A stretch of DNA of 64,000 nt from Suillus spraguei (GCA_016800925.1 JABCPU010000132.1:101884-165883); one strand, 5' to 3'. Shown: positions 27,166 through 41,240, counted from the first letter of the stretch. Program-made: numbers and translations. The notes: generated by a model from the sequence alone, not told the origin.

Positions 27166-27985
27166 TCATAATAAACGTAGTTACCAAGTAGTATAGAGGT
27201 AGCGGTCGAAGGATCGAGGCCAACGTAGGTCGTGGCGGAGTCATGTGACTATTTCAAGTTATGCGCTATTCTCTCGCTGAGTCAAGTTCCCCATCAGACT
27301 GATGACATCCACGCTCTGCTGCTTGGGCTTTAGGGGAATCAATACTATCAAGCACTCCGAAGAAAACATCAAGAGCTTCATTGACGTTTCTTTCGCTCCT
27401 GCCACAGTGACTGCTTGGTATCATCTCGGATTGCAAGAACGGAGTTTTATTTTCCTCTGTCCAAGATCAGCTGTACTCTCGCCAAAACCCTCTGCGAGTC
27501 CCGATGAGGTAGCGGTTTGTGAGGTCTCCGATCATCAGACATGAAGAAATAAGTTCTAATTATAACAAAGCTATATTCTTGCTCACAAACTAGCTGGCGA
27601 AGCGACGTGAAAGGTTAGAAGAGCTATACCGGGTCAAATGCACTTACCTGACGAAGCGACGGGAAAGTTGGAAAGACTCTGGACAAGCTCAAACTAACCA
27701 GTCATTCGCCAAGTACTGTAAGAACGGACTGACCTGAAGTGGAGTACTCTGTGCATGAAAGGGGCTCCAATGCAGCGCGCACGCACATCAATTGAAAATC
27801 GCTTCGTAAATGGTAGGAGAGACATGGCAGGACGCACCGAATATACAAGGGCGAGAAGACTAATCAGCACAGTGATTCTTAAATGTACTTTTCAAAACAT
27901 TTCATGCATGTAATTTTTTGGCAATCGATCACGTCCAACTGCTACAAGTGTACCATTTTCCTTCTTGAAAATCTGATAGCATGCC
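27166..27985. other. Intergenic region; right part duplicated at 50335-50610
   Basis: From about 27600 onward the sequence matches the DNA left of OAHS copy C (gacgggaaa and agactctggga motifs in the same order). This places one edge of the segmental duplication here. An 80-codon plus-strand frame at 27302-27544 has no recognisable domain. Confidence 0.4.
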
Positions 27986-29908
<1,923 letters not shown>

Positions 29909-31487
29909 ATGTTGGGATGAGAGGTAAGTGGGATTGAGTGCAGACTGCGATTATTCTGCTATAAATATGATAGGAACTGAGTGGAGTCTGAGACAAAGAT
30001 GGAATGACGATCAATTACGCGAGTATTACTATCACTTGCAATTTGATCACGAGTCCATATGGGCCTCGGAAAATTCGAAGACCTGGACAGGTGTGAGAGA
30101 GAATTAGACGCCACTATCAATATTAGTACTGCACACAGGCTACTTATAATCTCTCATACCATCCAGGCTACTCCGACGGTTGACATATTCCATATAGAAG
30201 GCGTGTCAGATTTCTTGCCAGGCCGCGACCCATCATGGTCAGGGGAATACCAAGTCCAACTTTCTAGTTAGATACTTACGTACAATGATAGTACAGATAG
30301 TATTTACATATATGCACGGTAGCCAACCGTATCAGAAACGTGCTCACAAAGGTTTAATAGCGTGTGTTGGGGACATCGCTTAATTGATTGTCGGCCCTTC
30401 AGTCCGAGCCACAGACGATGCCCGCCTGATGGCATGATGTCATGGTCTCTGTGACGTTGAGAGGGTTGAACGGTTCAAGGGTGTTTAACCTTAGGTATCC
30501 GGTAGTCACGGTAGCCCGCATGGTCGTGTGCCGATCTACAGCGACTCACATGACAAATCTCCGCAGTTCAAGTATCTCACGTGATTCCCCTATGTGCTCA
30601 TTGATCGATCGGTACTCCGTGCCCTTATCTCCGTTTTCATTTCCACTACTTCTGAACTTTATCGTGTCGATGTGGTGGAACGCACATGTGACATCACAGC
30701 TTTTCGTATTTCCCACACTTCTTGCTTCTTACTACCTCATAGCACTCGCAAGTCCTATTCTCCGCAACGACACACTCGTTTCGTCGCGCCCGCCCGCCAC
30801 TTCCCTCTTTAGCAGCTGATTTATCTCGTATGTTTAGGTCCCAATTAAAAAACGACTAGAACTAAACCTACTCGACGCTTCTTTTCAAGACTTTGCAAAA
30901 AAATTCATTTTCTGTGCCGTGAGCTGCTATGGCCCACCCACCCATCACCGCTCATCATGGACTTTTCGGCAGGTTTGAAACGATATTTCGGGTCGCAGAC
31001 CCTTCGGGTTTGAGCCCAAATTGCTACAAAGTTACCACTGCTACTGTTTGTACAATCAGCTGTTACCGATCGTCAATAAAGCTGATTTCTTACACGTTTA
31101 TCACGAAAACTGGAGAGCAACACATAGATATCATTATAAATGATATTCTGCGAGCTCAGTGCAACGAGATGACATGTTGTAACTCGTAAGTACTTCACTC
31201 ATATCTCATGCAATCAAGTGTTCGAGGTGAATTTAAGGTCTTCAATACTCGACATTTCGTTCACCACAACAATTGAGTGGCAAGCACTTGAACTCCACTC
31301 AGAGTGTTGTAACGACATTGCAGCAACAATATGAAAGCAGAAGCATGACTCGCTGTGGCTCAGTCACGGTGGGCTCATATCACGACATGCCCGCACACCA
31401 ACAATGTATAGCTCCTCTCTCGTATGATTCTTTTCAACTAACTGAGTTCTTCCTTATCTTTCTAGAATGACCCCGTTCCGTTCGTCA
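29909..31487. other. Duplicated noncoding region (matches 52540-54020)
   Basis: This DNA lies between OAHS copy B and the peptide pseudogene. Several stretches align with 52540-54020 in the same order: the CTGCTATAAATATGAT motif, tgatgtcatgg, and cacgtga followed by ctcctatgtg. Open frames at 30442-30819 and 30929-31189 are not conserved in the other copy and are not called. Confidence 0.4.
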
Positions 31488-31686
31488 TTACACACACACA
31501 CACAAGAGCGACCTACCACGCCGGTTAAGCCATCGTGCGGGGTTAGATGAAAACCGCTCATGCTCACCTTCCGGGGGCCAGTCTCTACTATCTGGCATTC
31601 ATAGCTAAAGCAGCAATCTACCTTATCGCATTAGACGGGACATTGATCGTCCTTACTGACAGGCGCAGGCGCAGACACTGTCGCAT
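31488..31686 (-). pseudogene. Dead copy of the small secreted cysteine-rich protein
   Basis: This aligns with the intact gene at 54022-54256, including the intron. Just after the start codon about 41 bp are missing, namely the stretch from caacttgaag to ggagagac in the other copy. The deletion removes most of the signal peptide and shifts the frame, so the ATG at 31686 leads to a stop within about 20 codons. The remaining mature-peptide region is still recognisable. Confidence 0.8.
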
Positions 31687-32222
31687 TATCTTTGAGACGT
31701 GATGCAGAATCTAGAATTTTATTCTGAAGAGACTGTAGGACGACAGTGCTTTTATGTCCTAACTGATGTTCTGTTCACCTGAAATATTCCCTTGAACAGA
31801 TAACGTTTGCATTGCCAGCACATTGCCAGCACACTTCAAGTATAATTGTTGTGATCACGACATTCATTTAGCTGGAGAACACTAGGAAACGCGGTAATTA
31901 TTCACCTGTTATCTACAGGTGATACGACGATCCCTGTACCTAGGCTCAGAGGTCACATGGATGTTGAGATAATTCAGAGTCTCGTCATGCATCGGGGAAC
32001 GTGAATATGGATAGGGAGACTAGCTTATGAGCTAGAGGTACCTGGATGTATCATTGTTTTCGGGACGCATACTATGCAGTAACATATAGTGCCGGACCCC
32101 AACCATGCCGGTCACATCAAAACCTAATTTATTCCTGAACTCCTGCGAGCCATTATACGTGTCTCCGTATGGTGGACCCTCAAGCACTCAAATGCAAATT
32201 TCATAGCAGGCACAGATGTGGT

Positions 32223-32796
32223 ACTAGGTAGTACTACAGAAGATAGAGAAGCTACCGAGACGTCATAGCTCACTGATGTTTCAACTCCGCACGGGACATA
32301 TAGCGCTCAACAAACACCTCAAACGAATAGCGAAATCCCCAACGGCGCGTTGCCCAGCATGCGAAAACCATGACGAAACGGTACACCACTTCATCCTAGT
32401 CTGCCAGCATACGTGAACCAGAGAGAACAAATGAGGAAAGAAGTCGGAGCAAGACAATGCAAAATCGAGTACCTGCTGAATGAAAGCAAGGAATGAGAGC
32501 AACGTTGACGTACATCGCGCGCACGAGAAGATTGGAACAAACCTTCGGAGATGTAACCCCCCCAGCGGAAAAGGAGAAGGAATAGAGGAAACGCGACAAC
32601 AAGTCGCACAAATCATATCAAGAGCCTGAAGAAGGCCCTAACGTCCGCGCGCAAGCCAGGACCACTGTATAGCATAGACAACCAAAAAACGGACCAAAGC
32701 ATATACGAATAGATTAGATGTACAGTAGGTAGTGTCCATCATAGGGCATAGCCCCAACGGACAATAAACAAGGATCAAAAAAAAACTAGGTAGTAC
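32223..32796 (+). mobile_element. 5'-truncated LINE retrotransposon with target-site duplication
   Basis: The insert 32235-32784 is flanked by an exact 12 bp duplication, actaggtagtac (32223-32234 and 32785-32796), and ends in a short A-run (9 As, counting the first base of the right duplication). Its only coding trace is the C-terminal end of a LINE ORF2. This reads LRTGHIALNKHLKRIAKSP followed by a CCHC knuckle, C-x2-C-x8-H-x4-C, inside CPACENHDETVHHFILVC, then a stop. The remainder is probably 3' UTR. In the duplicate block at about 54800-54830 the same flank is uninterrupted (ggcactaggcac, then gattcacg), which is the empty site. Confidence 0.85.
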
Positions 32797-33962
32797 AATT
32801 CACGTGGGGAACTCCGTAACGACTGTAATAATGGGTGACAACGTATAGGTTTTCACATCTTCACATGAACACTGCCCCTGCTCAAAAAACGTCCATTATA
32901 TATAGTATCTTCTATGCACAGCAAAGCCGCTTCAACGAGCTTCCGTCTAGGACTCAGTTAACTCTGCAGACTACTTTCGTTATCATTTATAGTACACAGC
33001 GCATCCTACATCGTCATAAGATCTAGAAGACTAGAATGATATCTAGGTGCCTTTTGTTGTTGATCCACTGGCATCTACCTTACCGGTCCGCGCTTTGGAC
33101 CTCAGGTGCAAGTTTTCTATCGTAGTGCATAATTGCGCTGGCCCCAGATATTGTTATTGACGGTCTCCGGAAGGAAAGGATCGTCATCCGAGACCATCTC
33201 GATATAGTTTGGGTTGTCGCACCTAGTCGCATGACTTTCATTCCGAATCCGAGCAAATGTATGCACGTCATACCGTGCTAAAACATCCTGATTTCCCAGA
33301 AGTGCGTTTGGGACGTGTCCGTGTCCGTGTCCCAGAATCCGCAATAGTACTAACCATGTCGCAGTGATATAGTTGTATTGATGCACGTTCTACGAATAAC
33401 GACCGCGTTTGAATTCTAGACCATATTGTCGTGCACTGGCGGGAACTGACATAATCACCATCTCTCGATCTCATTCACGTTGTCAGTATCTCCTATCGTC
33501 ACTCGTCCACCTTCTCCTCTTACATTCTGGCCATAATCTCAAATTATCCCGCTTGGTGCCTTTCATCAATGCAGGTCATCTGTTCAGCTATTTTGTAGGT
33601 TCGTAGAGAGCAGTCGGATGTTGACGCTAATCTCTTGACCTACTCTATGCTTTGTCTCAAAAACTCTTGGACATCTGCAACGTACCATGCACTCAGACTT
33701 GGATGCAGGACAGGATAGACGACAATAATAAATATACCACGTATTGATGCACAAAAGAAATCTTCTATAGTACTAGACGGAAACTCGCACAGAATTCACT
33801 TCTACAAGACGAGCCGCGCTCACTGGTATTGCTATATTCTAATCGTAGTATACAGAAACTCAAGTAACCTCCACAGCCTATTTGAGAAGAGTCCGTATAT
33901 TCAAATTCGTATGCTGCTTTGCGTCTGCAAAACGATGCTCCGTATACTTTGGCAATTCCATA
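32797..33962. other. Intergenic region; right part duplicated at 47490-48190
   Basis: From about 33580 the sequence matches 47500-48190 (cagctattttgtaggttc, then gcagtcggatgttgacgc). In the second copy this stretch is interrupted by a 303 bp insert. No gene seen. Confidence 0.4.
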
Positions 33963-35437
33963 TTAGTTGGTGTCGTCATAAGTGTGCTCGGTTTCGGCAA
34001 AACCGACCCGGGATCTGTGGGCATCGAGCACAGTGTAGAAGCGCTGGAGGAATACGTAGCCGATAATAAAGTTACACTCTGTGCCACTGTTCGCGGGAAG
34101 GGTTTTAATGACGAGAAATATATCATCGTGATCGACGCCAAACACAATGTGGTTGAGAGAACGAGGCCATATTTGCGCATTAGGGCTGAGAGTGTATATT
34201 CGCTGTGCAAATGGTGAACAATGGGTGTGAGGGCTGACAGAATTGACGCACCACGCCAATATAGAAATCCAATGGAAATAGGAGATTGTACTGCTGATCA
34301 GAAATCTGGAGAAGACCATTTGCCGCATTCACAATGCCGCCGGTTGCAGCCCGGTACCTCTCATAGGCAACTATCGAACGCTGATGAGACCATTGTTACT
34401 CGCTGCACTCTAAATACACACCGGAACCAATGTAAAGAAAGGTGGCACCACAATCTACAACGCCAGCGGTGCGGGGCATGATTTCCACATTGCCGTAGTA
34501 GATCCTCTGATTGATACCCCAATGCAGCGATGAGCGGGCGGTGGTGGCCATCCTACTGAACAAAACAATTACTATTAGTCTTGATTGACCCAGAGACCGA
34601 GGTGCCTTACGCGTATTTAAGATTGCCAATGTACTTGGTAGGGTCGGCTCCACCAAAGTTGAGTTCTCCTTCGTTGACAAAATCCGCAACGATGGGCTTG
34701 AAAAGGATACCAACAACGGACTGACGAATGGTACCTTGCCAAATCAGGAGGTCAGTGACAGACGGGATCGTGCCTCCTTGGATATTTTCATTTTGTATCG
34801 CGGAGCGGCTTGATCCTCTAGGCCCGATGCCAAGGGTACCGTCAAAACCGATGTTAAGCGAAGTCGAAGCAACACCAAATAGCATTGCGTTGATGGTGAG
34901 CCCATCAGTGAAAGTTAATACATCTTGGAACACAGTTCCTATAGATACCAATCATAGGTATTTTCAACTTATGATATTGTTATTGTTGTATGTCATACCT
35001 TGTAAGGTGCCAAAATTGTAATCGACCGCCGCAGAATATCCAGTGGTGAGGCTGGTGAGGCTCCCGTACGGACTTCTGGCACCAATCCATGTCATCGAGT
35101 TAGAGCTCTCGACAAGCAAGTTGTCTTCAATAATACGTTAGCAGCCGCATGTTTTCTCAGTGTTGAACTTACATGTTATGGGGGGCGAGCCAATGTTAAC
35201 TGATACGGTGTAGCCCACATCCATGGTGTATTGCAAAGGGACATCAGCACGTCGGCCATGCGTGCTGTATTCCATAAAGGTCGCCACACGAGTTTCATCG
35301 TGCTGCAAGATGTCAGTAACATTGGAGAATGTTGGCCTCCTGGTCATGGGGAGGGTGACGAAGGAATTGCGAACTTCAACGGGTGATCCCGTCATTGAGA
35401 AAGTCAGGAGTACCAACAAGGATGAAAAGGAGAACAT
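33963..35437 (-). CDS. Pepsin-family (A1) aspartic protease homologue lacking the first catalytic motif, copy 1
   Basis: Six exons (35173-35437, 34999-35124, 34611-34938, 34422-34555, 34252-34370, 33963-34202) give an uninterrupted 403-residue frame. It has a signal peptide (MFSFSSLLVLLTFSMTGSPV), a probable propeptide, and the beta-barrel start YTVSVNIGSPPITYNLLVES. Family members have a DTGS-type site after LLV; here it reads ESSNSMTWIGA, so the catalytic Asp is Glu and the Thr-Gly are lost. The second motif keeps its Asp (AGVVDCGATFLYIG). The flap region and the C-terminal GYVFLQRFYTVLDAHRSRVG are normal. It is predicted to be secreted and probably not an active protease. Paralogue at 48193-49659. 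Confidence 0.85.
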
Positions 35438-36897
35438 GACCGTGACTTACTGGAAAGTCATATCATACTCGATTATATACATGATAGCGAACGCGATGAC
35501 AATGTTGAGCACCTCAGCCACGTCAGTCTCCCTCGAAAAAGTAATGACGAGATAGTTGTGATCCGAGTCATCGCGAGTGCAAGGATTCGACTTCCTGATA
35601 ATATGTGGCAAGAGATGGTTTGCTTTTGATCCTGGCGTGTTATTTCTGAATCTCAGTGTTGTCAGGTGTCAGTCAGTGTTGACCAAAAATAGTCAGTCAG
35701 TACTGACTGACTTAATTTGATTTGACCTGACAACTAGTCGGTGCCATCAGCATCGGAGAACGGATGAATCCTTGATATTCACTGCGTAGTGAGCCGCTCA
35801 CTGTGCAGGTTGAATTGATCGCGGTAGAAGCCGTAATTACACCTAGAATGACTTAGGACACCTCTACTTTTTGCCATTAGTTCTACGTGTTATATCTGGC
35901 CAGAGACATCAACTACACCGCCTCATTTGGACCATCTGTAGATCCAGATAGCTTTGAATAGACGACCTCGTTTACTTTCCTATTGGTGCGATACTTGCAA
36001 GTTGAAATAAGTCCCCTCACATCAGTGGACTGGTGAACAAATCATATGGGTATATATAATGATATCTACATATATAAAGCACGAGTTACCGCCGGCCTCG
36101 GGCGCAATTGTGTCCACCACGTCATAGTCTCTTCCCATGCACAGCATTGGTCGACCTGAACTCAGCAGCTTCACAAACTCATCAACTTACTCTTCCATAG
36201 CCCTTTTTCCTCTCAATATCTACATTGACGAATTCAATGACAGAATTCTAGACAAATTACCATGCAATTTTCGTAAGTTTCACAAACAGACATGAAGCAC
36301 ACATGTGTCATGAATTCCAAATACAAACCATTATTCTTTCCTCAATTTCCCTAGAGCATCTAAACCCAACGCTAAGACAAACCCTAACCCTATTGAAATC
36401 TCCATATCTGCTTCTATAACAGAACTCCCTGATGAAGATGAAGAGATCTTCTATGATGCTATTGGATAAGATAAGATAAGATAGTATCACGTGATCTTAG
36501 AACCTTCTAGAATATGATGTCATAACTATGTCACAACTATCACATCGTACGATTCTCATTTCTATTTTATGATTGGCTAGTAGTTTCAGACTCAGTTTAT
36601 ATCTCAGTTTCAATATGTGTATATAGTTAGCTAGTTTCGCTGTAGTAGTTCTTTAGTTCAAACCTCTTGTATCTACATCTGTAGCAATCCAAGATGTCCT
36701 TGCTCTTCTCTCTTTTTGTGATAACTCTAGTTTGAGTCCTAGTCTCTGCCCTTGCATTAATTCATTTGTGGGTTGTGACACACGCCACTCACAATTTGAA
36801 CAATCTGAAGGAAGCTGAACACACTCCATTGAATGCATCAGAACACACACCTGACTACCTTACAATGCTAACTCATCCCAGAGTGCCTCCCCACTGC
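35438..36897. other. Intergenic region with GTCAGT repeats, partly duplicated at 49660-50000
   Basis: The stretch 35440-35790 matches 49660-49985, including a cluster of GTCAGT/ACTGAC repeats (35665-35712) that can fold back on itself. After about 36000 the two copies diverge. From there to 36897 I see no gene, only AT-rich DNA leading into the transposon island. Confidence 0.35.
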
Positions 36898-37348
36898 TGT
36901 TACAATCGTACATGCCCCTATTCATTTCTCCTTGTTTCCTTTACTTGTATTACATAACATGACTCTGACTCATATGCTCAACACATCTGTACTATAGTTG
37001 CCTTCCTTCTTTGGATACGCACTTACGTTCTCACGTCTCTCTTGGTCCGTGCGCACATATTGACTTATTTAAGCACGCTGTATTATGCTTGTATACTTCA
37101 CTTTAATCTTACTGGGTTTTACCTCCAACCTAAGTCGTCTTGAATCGTCTCTAAGTCTAAGCACTCCTTAGCCTTAGTCTCTATTCTTGTAGAACCTCCT
37201 AGACTTGTCTTTGAGGCCGAACCCTTGATCGTACTCGGAATACGTTCCTTGTACTTTCACCTTGTCCTCTTCTGGACATTGTAGAACTTCCCAGCAGACC
37301 GTCAGTGTCTTTTCACTGTCGCTGGTGACACCACCCCAGTTCGTAACA
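36898..37348 (-). repeat. Solo LTR, minus orientation
   Basis: It starts TGTTACAATCG and ends GTTCGTAACA on the plus strand, which is the reverse complement of the LTR at 37434-37908. The flanking pentamers actgc and accgc differ at one position, consistent with an aged 5 bp target-site duplication. No internal retrotransposon sequence adjoins it. Confidence 0.75.
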
Positions 37349-37433
37349 ACCGCCTGTATTTGAAACAACTGTGTGTATACCATTCAATGAAACCTCTGTA
37401 AAAAAAGGATTGGTTATAAAAGTGCACGTGCAC

Positions 37434-37908
37434 TGTTACGAACTGGGGTGGTGTCACCAGTGACAGTGAAAAGGCACAGTCGGTCTGCTGGGAAGTTCTA
37501 CAATGTCCAGAAGAGGACAAGGTGAAAGTACGAGGAACACGTTCCGAGTACGATCAAGGGTTCGGCCTCAAAGACAAGTCTAAGAGGTTCTACAAGAATA
37601 GAGACTAAGACTAAGGAGTGCTTAGACTTAGAGATGATTCAAGACGACTTAGGTTGGAGACCTAAGCAAAGGATATTCCAAGTAAAACTCAGTAAGATTA
37701 AAGTAAAGAATCTACTACAAGTACAACGTGCTTAAATAGACCAATATGTGCGCACGGGCCAAGAGAGACGTGAGAATGTAAGTGCGTATCCAAATAAGGA
37801 AGGCAACTATAGTACAGATGCGTTGAGCATATGAGTCAGAGTCATGTGATATGATATACAAGTAAAGAGACAAAGAGAAAATGAATAGGGGCACGTACGA
37901 TTGTAACA
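37434..37908 (+). repeat. Solo LTR, plus orientation, with 5 bp TSD
   Basis: A 475 bp element begins TGTTACGAACTGGGG and ends ACGATTGTAACA, with TG...CA ends. It is flanked on both sides by tgcac (37429-37433 and 37909-37913). Together with the inverted LTR only 85 bp to its left it forms a nearly 1 kb inverted repeat. Confidence 0.8.
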
Positions 37909-38102
37909 TGCACATAGTGGCTCTACAGTGTCATTTCATTGAAGTCCAGTTCATCAATACATTCGAGAGCCACTGCATTCCACACATTAACTTTACGTTC
38001 CATCCAAATCGTTCATTGTGGATGGTAAACTGGAGACAGTTTCTTTTGCGACCTGTGTATGCAACCACATTTAACGGGTGTCAAGGGTTAACGCTAGCGC
38101 GC

Positions 38103-39053
38103 TGTAATGAACATATTGGCGCTGGGCTTAAAACCCTATCTTTTGACACTTGTCTCACATCTATAGGAGTTACCACTTGTCCATGGCCGTCTTACCCCTT
38201 TAGCATTACTGGCAGCATCCCACGCTTACCACACACCATACTGACTGCCGCACCTCGTTCCATGTACCGATGTCCTCCCATGTCCTTGCCGCATCCGCAT
38301 AGCTCCATTTGGTGCATCATTTGTTTTATGTTCGTTATCACTGATTCCACAGCAAGTCTTATTACATATTGCCTCATGCCGCAGCACCTTGCACTATGTT
38401 TACATATGGTGGTTACTACACTCGAGCACTACTGATCTCACCTAGAGTATTCCAAGTACATACAATTTAGGATATAAGCACCGCATACCCTGCACGATAC
38501 AGTACCTGATTTTACACCATTGCACATACTATAGGTCAGGATTATTGTCTAGCTCTGGATCCACCCAGTAGTAGACGTAGTCTTTAAAGTTCCTTATCGC
38601 TCGTTAATCGATCACACTCATTCTCCGTTACTGCTGGACTTTTGTCTGTTATTTTGACTGAACTTCTCACACACCGCTACTTTACCGCTGAAAGTACCAT
38701 GGACTTCTTTACTGTTTCTTTGCGCCACTTGCAACCTTAGCGCTACCGCTGATATCATCGCTCGACATCGCTCGCTCGACGCAACTGTTTCTGACTATAT
38801 CTCGACCACAGTAGTACTGCTACTTATGATGCTAGTTCCGGTGGCATCATCACTGACTGTGGCAACTTACCACTGACCACGACACTTCATTCGCACATAA
38901 GTTTGACTTGAACTTGACCATACTAATAGGCATCCCCCTTTAGGGTCGAACACTCTTGTTTTCACAAGTGAAGCAGACTAGACGGAGTGCAAGACTCACA
39001 TACTAACTTAGAAGGTAGTTTATCTACAGCCCAGGTTAGGTTGTATCTTTACA
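38103..39053 (+). repeat. ACCGCT-rich LTR-like repeat, copy 1
   Basis: It begins TGTAATGAACA and ends TGTATCTTTACA, matching the family defined by the copy at 42878-43778. The 3' third shares the segment gaagcagactagacggagtg. The middle is rich in accgct and tgctact words. No coding content. The family is interpreted as solo LTRs from TG...CA ends and length. Confidence 0.5.
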
Positions 39054-39300
39054 CCGGAGCCCAAGTGTGAGAATGTAACAGAGTTATATTGACATGAGAA
39101 GTATAGGAGGTACAAAGATAGAAAGCAGAAGGCAAGCGACAGGAAAACAATCAATAGGAAAATATCAATATTCAGACTGAGGTCTGCTAGAGTACAAGTA
39201 CAAGTTTACATACTGTAGGGAACATAGGTATGGATCAGTAAGCAAAGTCCAAGGCTATGTATGTAGCATGTGGAATCACATTAATTAGTTTGATGGAACA

Positions 39301-40884
39301 TACAGTGGCTCAAAAAACTGTCCGCATGTTTTGACATTTTTCACTATCTATGATATTGTGTGAGAATGAACAAATTCCTCAAGGACATACTTATACCACA
39401 TTGTAGTATGGCTTCAGGGCTTTTATTTGAGCCCTACACCGTGGGAATCGGCGGAGATATGGTGGAGATATAAGGCTTATAAAATGATGACTCATGTGGA
39501 CAGTTTTTTGAGTGTATATTAAAACTATATAAATCATTATTTATGACACCATAAAAATCATGCCACTATTATATAAATTATAAAGTGGTGTCATTATGTT
39601 ATTTTATGACTATATCTAACTATATAAACCAGAATATCTCATGTATCATAGTCATAATCACCATGAAAGCCATCTCCTCTGCTCAAAGAGATAATATCCT
39701 CTCTCTGTCTTATGCTGGCCTCTCTGCTCACCAAATTTCCTCTAGAACTGGAGTATGCAAGTCCACTGTGGCCAAGTTCATCAAAGAAAGCCACCCAGAC
39801 AAGGAAAACTCTTGTGGAGGACATCCATCCAAGCTTACCTCTACTGACAAAAGGGCTATTATCCAACATATCACTACAGGAAAGGCTGATAATGCTGTCC
39901 AAGCCACCCATTATATCAATTCCACCATCACTACCCCTGTCTCTTCACAAACTGTGAGGAATGTTCTCAAGGCAGCTCATCTCAAGGCAGTAACAAAGAA
40001 GAAAAAGCCTCTTCTCTCCATCAAACATAGGCAGAGAAGACTAGCCTTTGCCTTAGCTCATCAACACTGGACTGTAGAGGACTGGAAGCGTGTTATATGG
40101 TCAGATGAGACCAAAATCAATAGGATTGGGTCAGATGGGAAGGTGTATGTATGGAAAAAGAAGGGAGATGGCCTAACAGACAGAGAGGTTAATGGGACTG
40201 TATGGGATGGAATGGTGTGGGAATGCTTGCTGAGGTTGAGGGGAAGATGAATGCTGAGCAGTATGTGGACATTTTAAATGACCACTTGCTGCCTAGCTTG
40301 GCAGAATCAGGGATTGATGAAGAAGATATCATTTTCCAACAGGATAATGATCCCAAGCACACATCCAGAAGAGCTAGGGAATGGTTTGAAGAACATAACA
40401 TCAATGTTCTTGACTGGCCAGCACAGTCTCCTGATGTCAATGTCATTGAACATCTCTGGGGAACACTCAAGAAAAAGCTTCAAGCCTATGAAAACCCCCC
40501 TAAAGGAGTATGGGAGCTTTGGGAGAGAGTAGCAGTGGAATGGGGGAAGATCACAGCTGAGGATTGCCAGAAATTAATTGAGAGTATGCCTAGAAGGATA
40601 GAGGCAGTAATTAAAGCCAAGGGAGGTCATACAAAATACTAGAATACCTGGTTATTACTGTAAAATACTTGAGTCAAAAAACTGTCCGCATGAGTCACCA
40701 TTTTGTGAGCCTTGTATCTCCACCATATCTCCACCGATTCCCACGGTGTAGGGCTCAAATGAAAGCCCTGAAGCCATACTACAATGTGGTATAAGCATGT
40801 TTTTGAGGCATTTGTTTGTTCTCACACAATATTATAGATAGTGAAAAATGCCAAAACATGCGGACAGTTTTTTGAGCCACTGTA
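39301..40884 (+). mobile_element. Tc1/mariner-type DNA transposon with long terminal inverted repeats
   Basis: The element 39303-40882 is bounded by TA dinucleotides (39301-39302 and 40883-40884). It begins CAGTGGCTCAAAAAACTGTC, and the right end is the inverse. The terminal inverted repeats are about 210 bp (39303 to about 39513 and about 40675 to 40882). Each arm carries the CAAAAAACTGTCC core twice: at the outer end, and inverted at its inner edge (GGACAGTTTTTTGAG). Between the arms lies one transposase gene. Confidence 0.92.
39664..40642 (+). pseudogene. Tc1-type DD34E transposase with internal deletion
   Basis: The N-terminus (MKAISSAQRDNILSLSYAG, then QISSRTGVCKSTVAKFIKES) is a helix-turn-helix DNA-binding region. 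The catalytic residues are visible: Asp in VIWSDETKINRIGSDG, Asp in FQQDNDPKHTSRRAREWF, and Glu in NVIEHLWGTLKKKL, 34 residues after the second Asp. After REVNGTV the frame jumps straight to GWNGVGMLAEVEGKM. The conserved glycine-rich stretch normally found between them is missing, by about 13 codons, and the frame changes near 40200. The deletion makes this copy non-autonomous, although its ends look intact. The start ATG at 39664 is chosen over upstream frames that run into the inverted repeat. Confidence 0.9.
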
Positions 40885-40969
40885 GAAGAGAATAATATTG
40901 AGAGAGAACAGAGGAACAGAAAGAATGAAGTGAAGAAACATGATGCTGCAAGCATGTGCCATATGACAT

Positions 40970-41240
40970 TATGATAATTGATAGTCAGATGCATCATCTA
41001 AGTATCAGCAAGCCTCTGCACCTTTGAATGGAATGCACTTCATCAATAGCAAAGTGCACAATTTGGGTGTCTTCATATAGTTGTGCTATTTATCTTCAGA
41101 GAGTAAGATGAGCTACAATGATTGATAGTCAGGTGCACCATCTAAGTATCAGTAAGCTGGTTATTATGCACCTTTGAATAACATGCACTTCATCAATGAC
41201 AAAGTGCACGATTTGTTCATCTTTGTGCATTCTGAAAGAG
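40970..41240. repeat. Two-copy tandem repeat, period about 144 bp
   Basis: The words attgatagtcag, catctaagtatcag, cacctttgaat and gcacttcatcaat followed by caaagtgcac occur in the same order twice, starting near 40977 and near 41121, with scattered differences. No coding role seen. A minus-strand frame at 41304-41501 just beyond is rich in Asp and Glu and is unassigned. Confidence 0.6.

Noticed and set aside
30442..31189. Two open frames of 86 and 125 codons between OAHS copy B and the peptide pseudogene.
   Set aside because: Neither is preserved in the duplicate block at 52540-54020 and neither shows a domain or splice support.
31488..31505. CA dinucleotide run that could look like a microsatellite of interest.
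   Set aside because: It is short and is simply the 3' end region of the peptide gene; the intact copy at 54022 has a similar run.
37881..38435. 184-codon plus-strand frame starting inside the solo LTR.
   Set aside because: It spans an LTR boundary and the start of an ACCGCT-rich repeat and has no domain; it is an open frame by chance.
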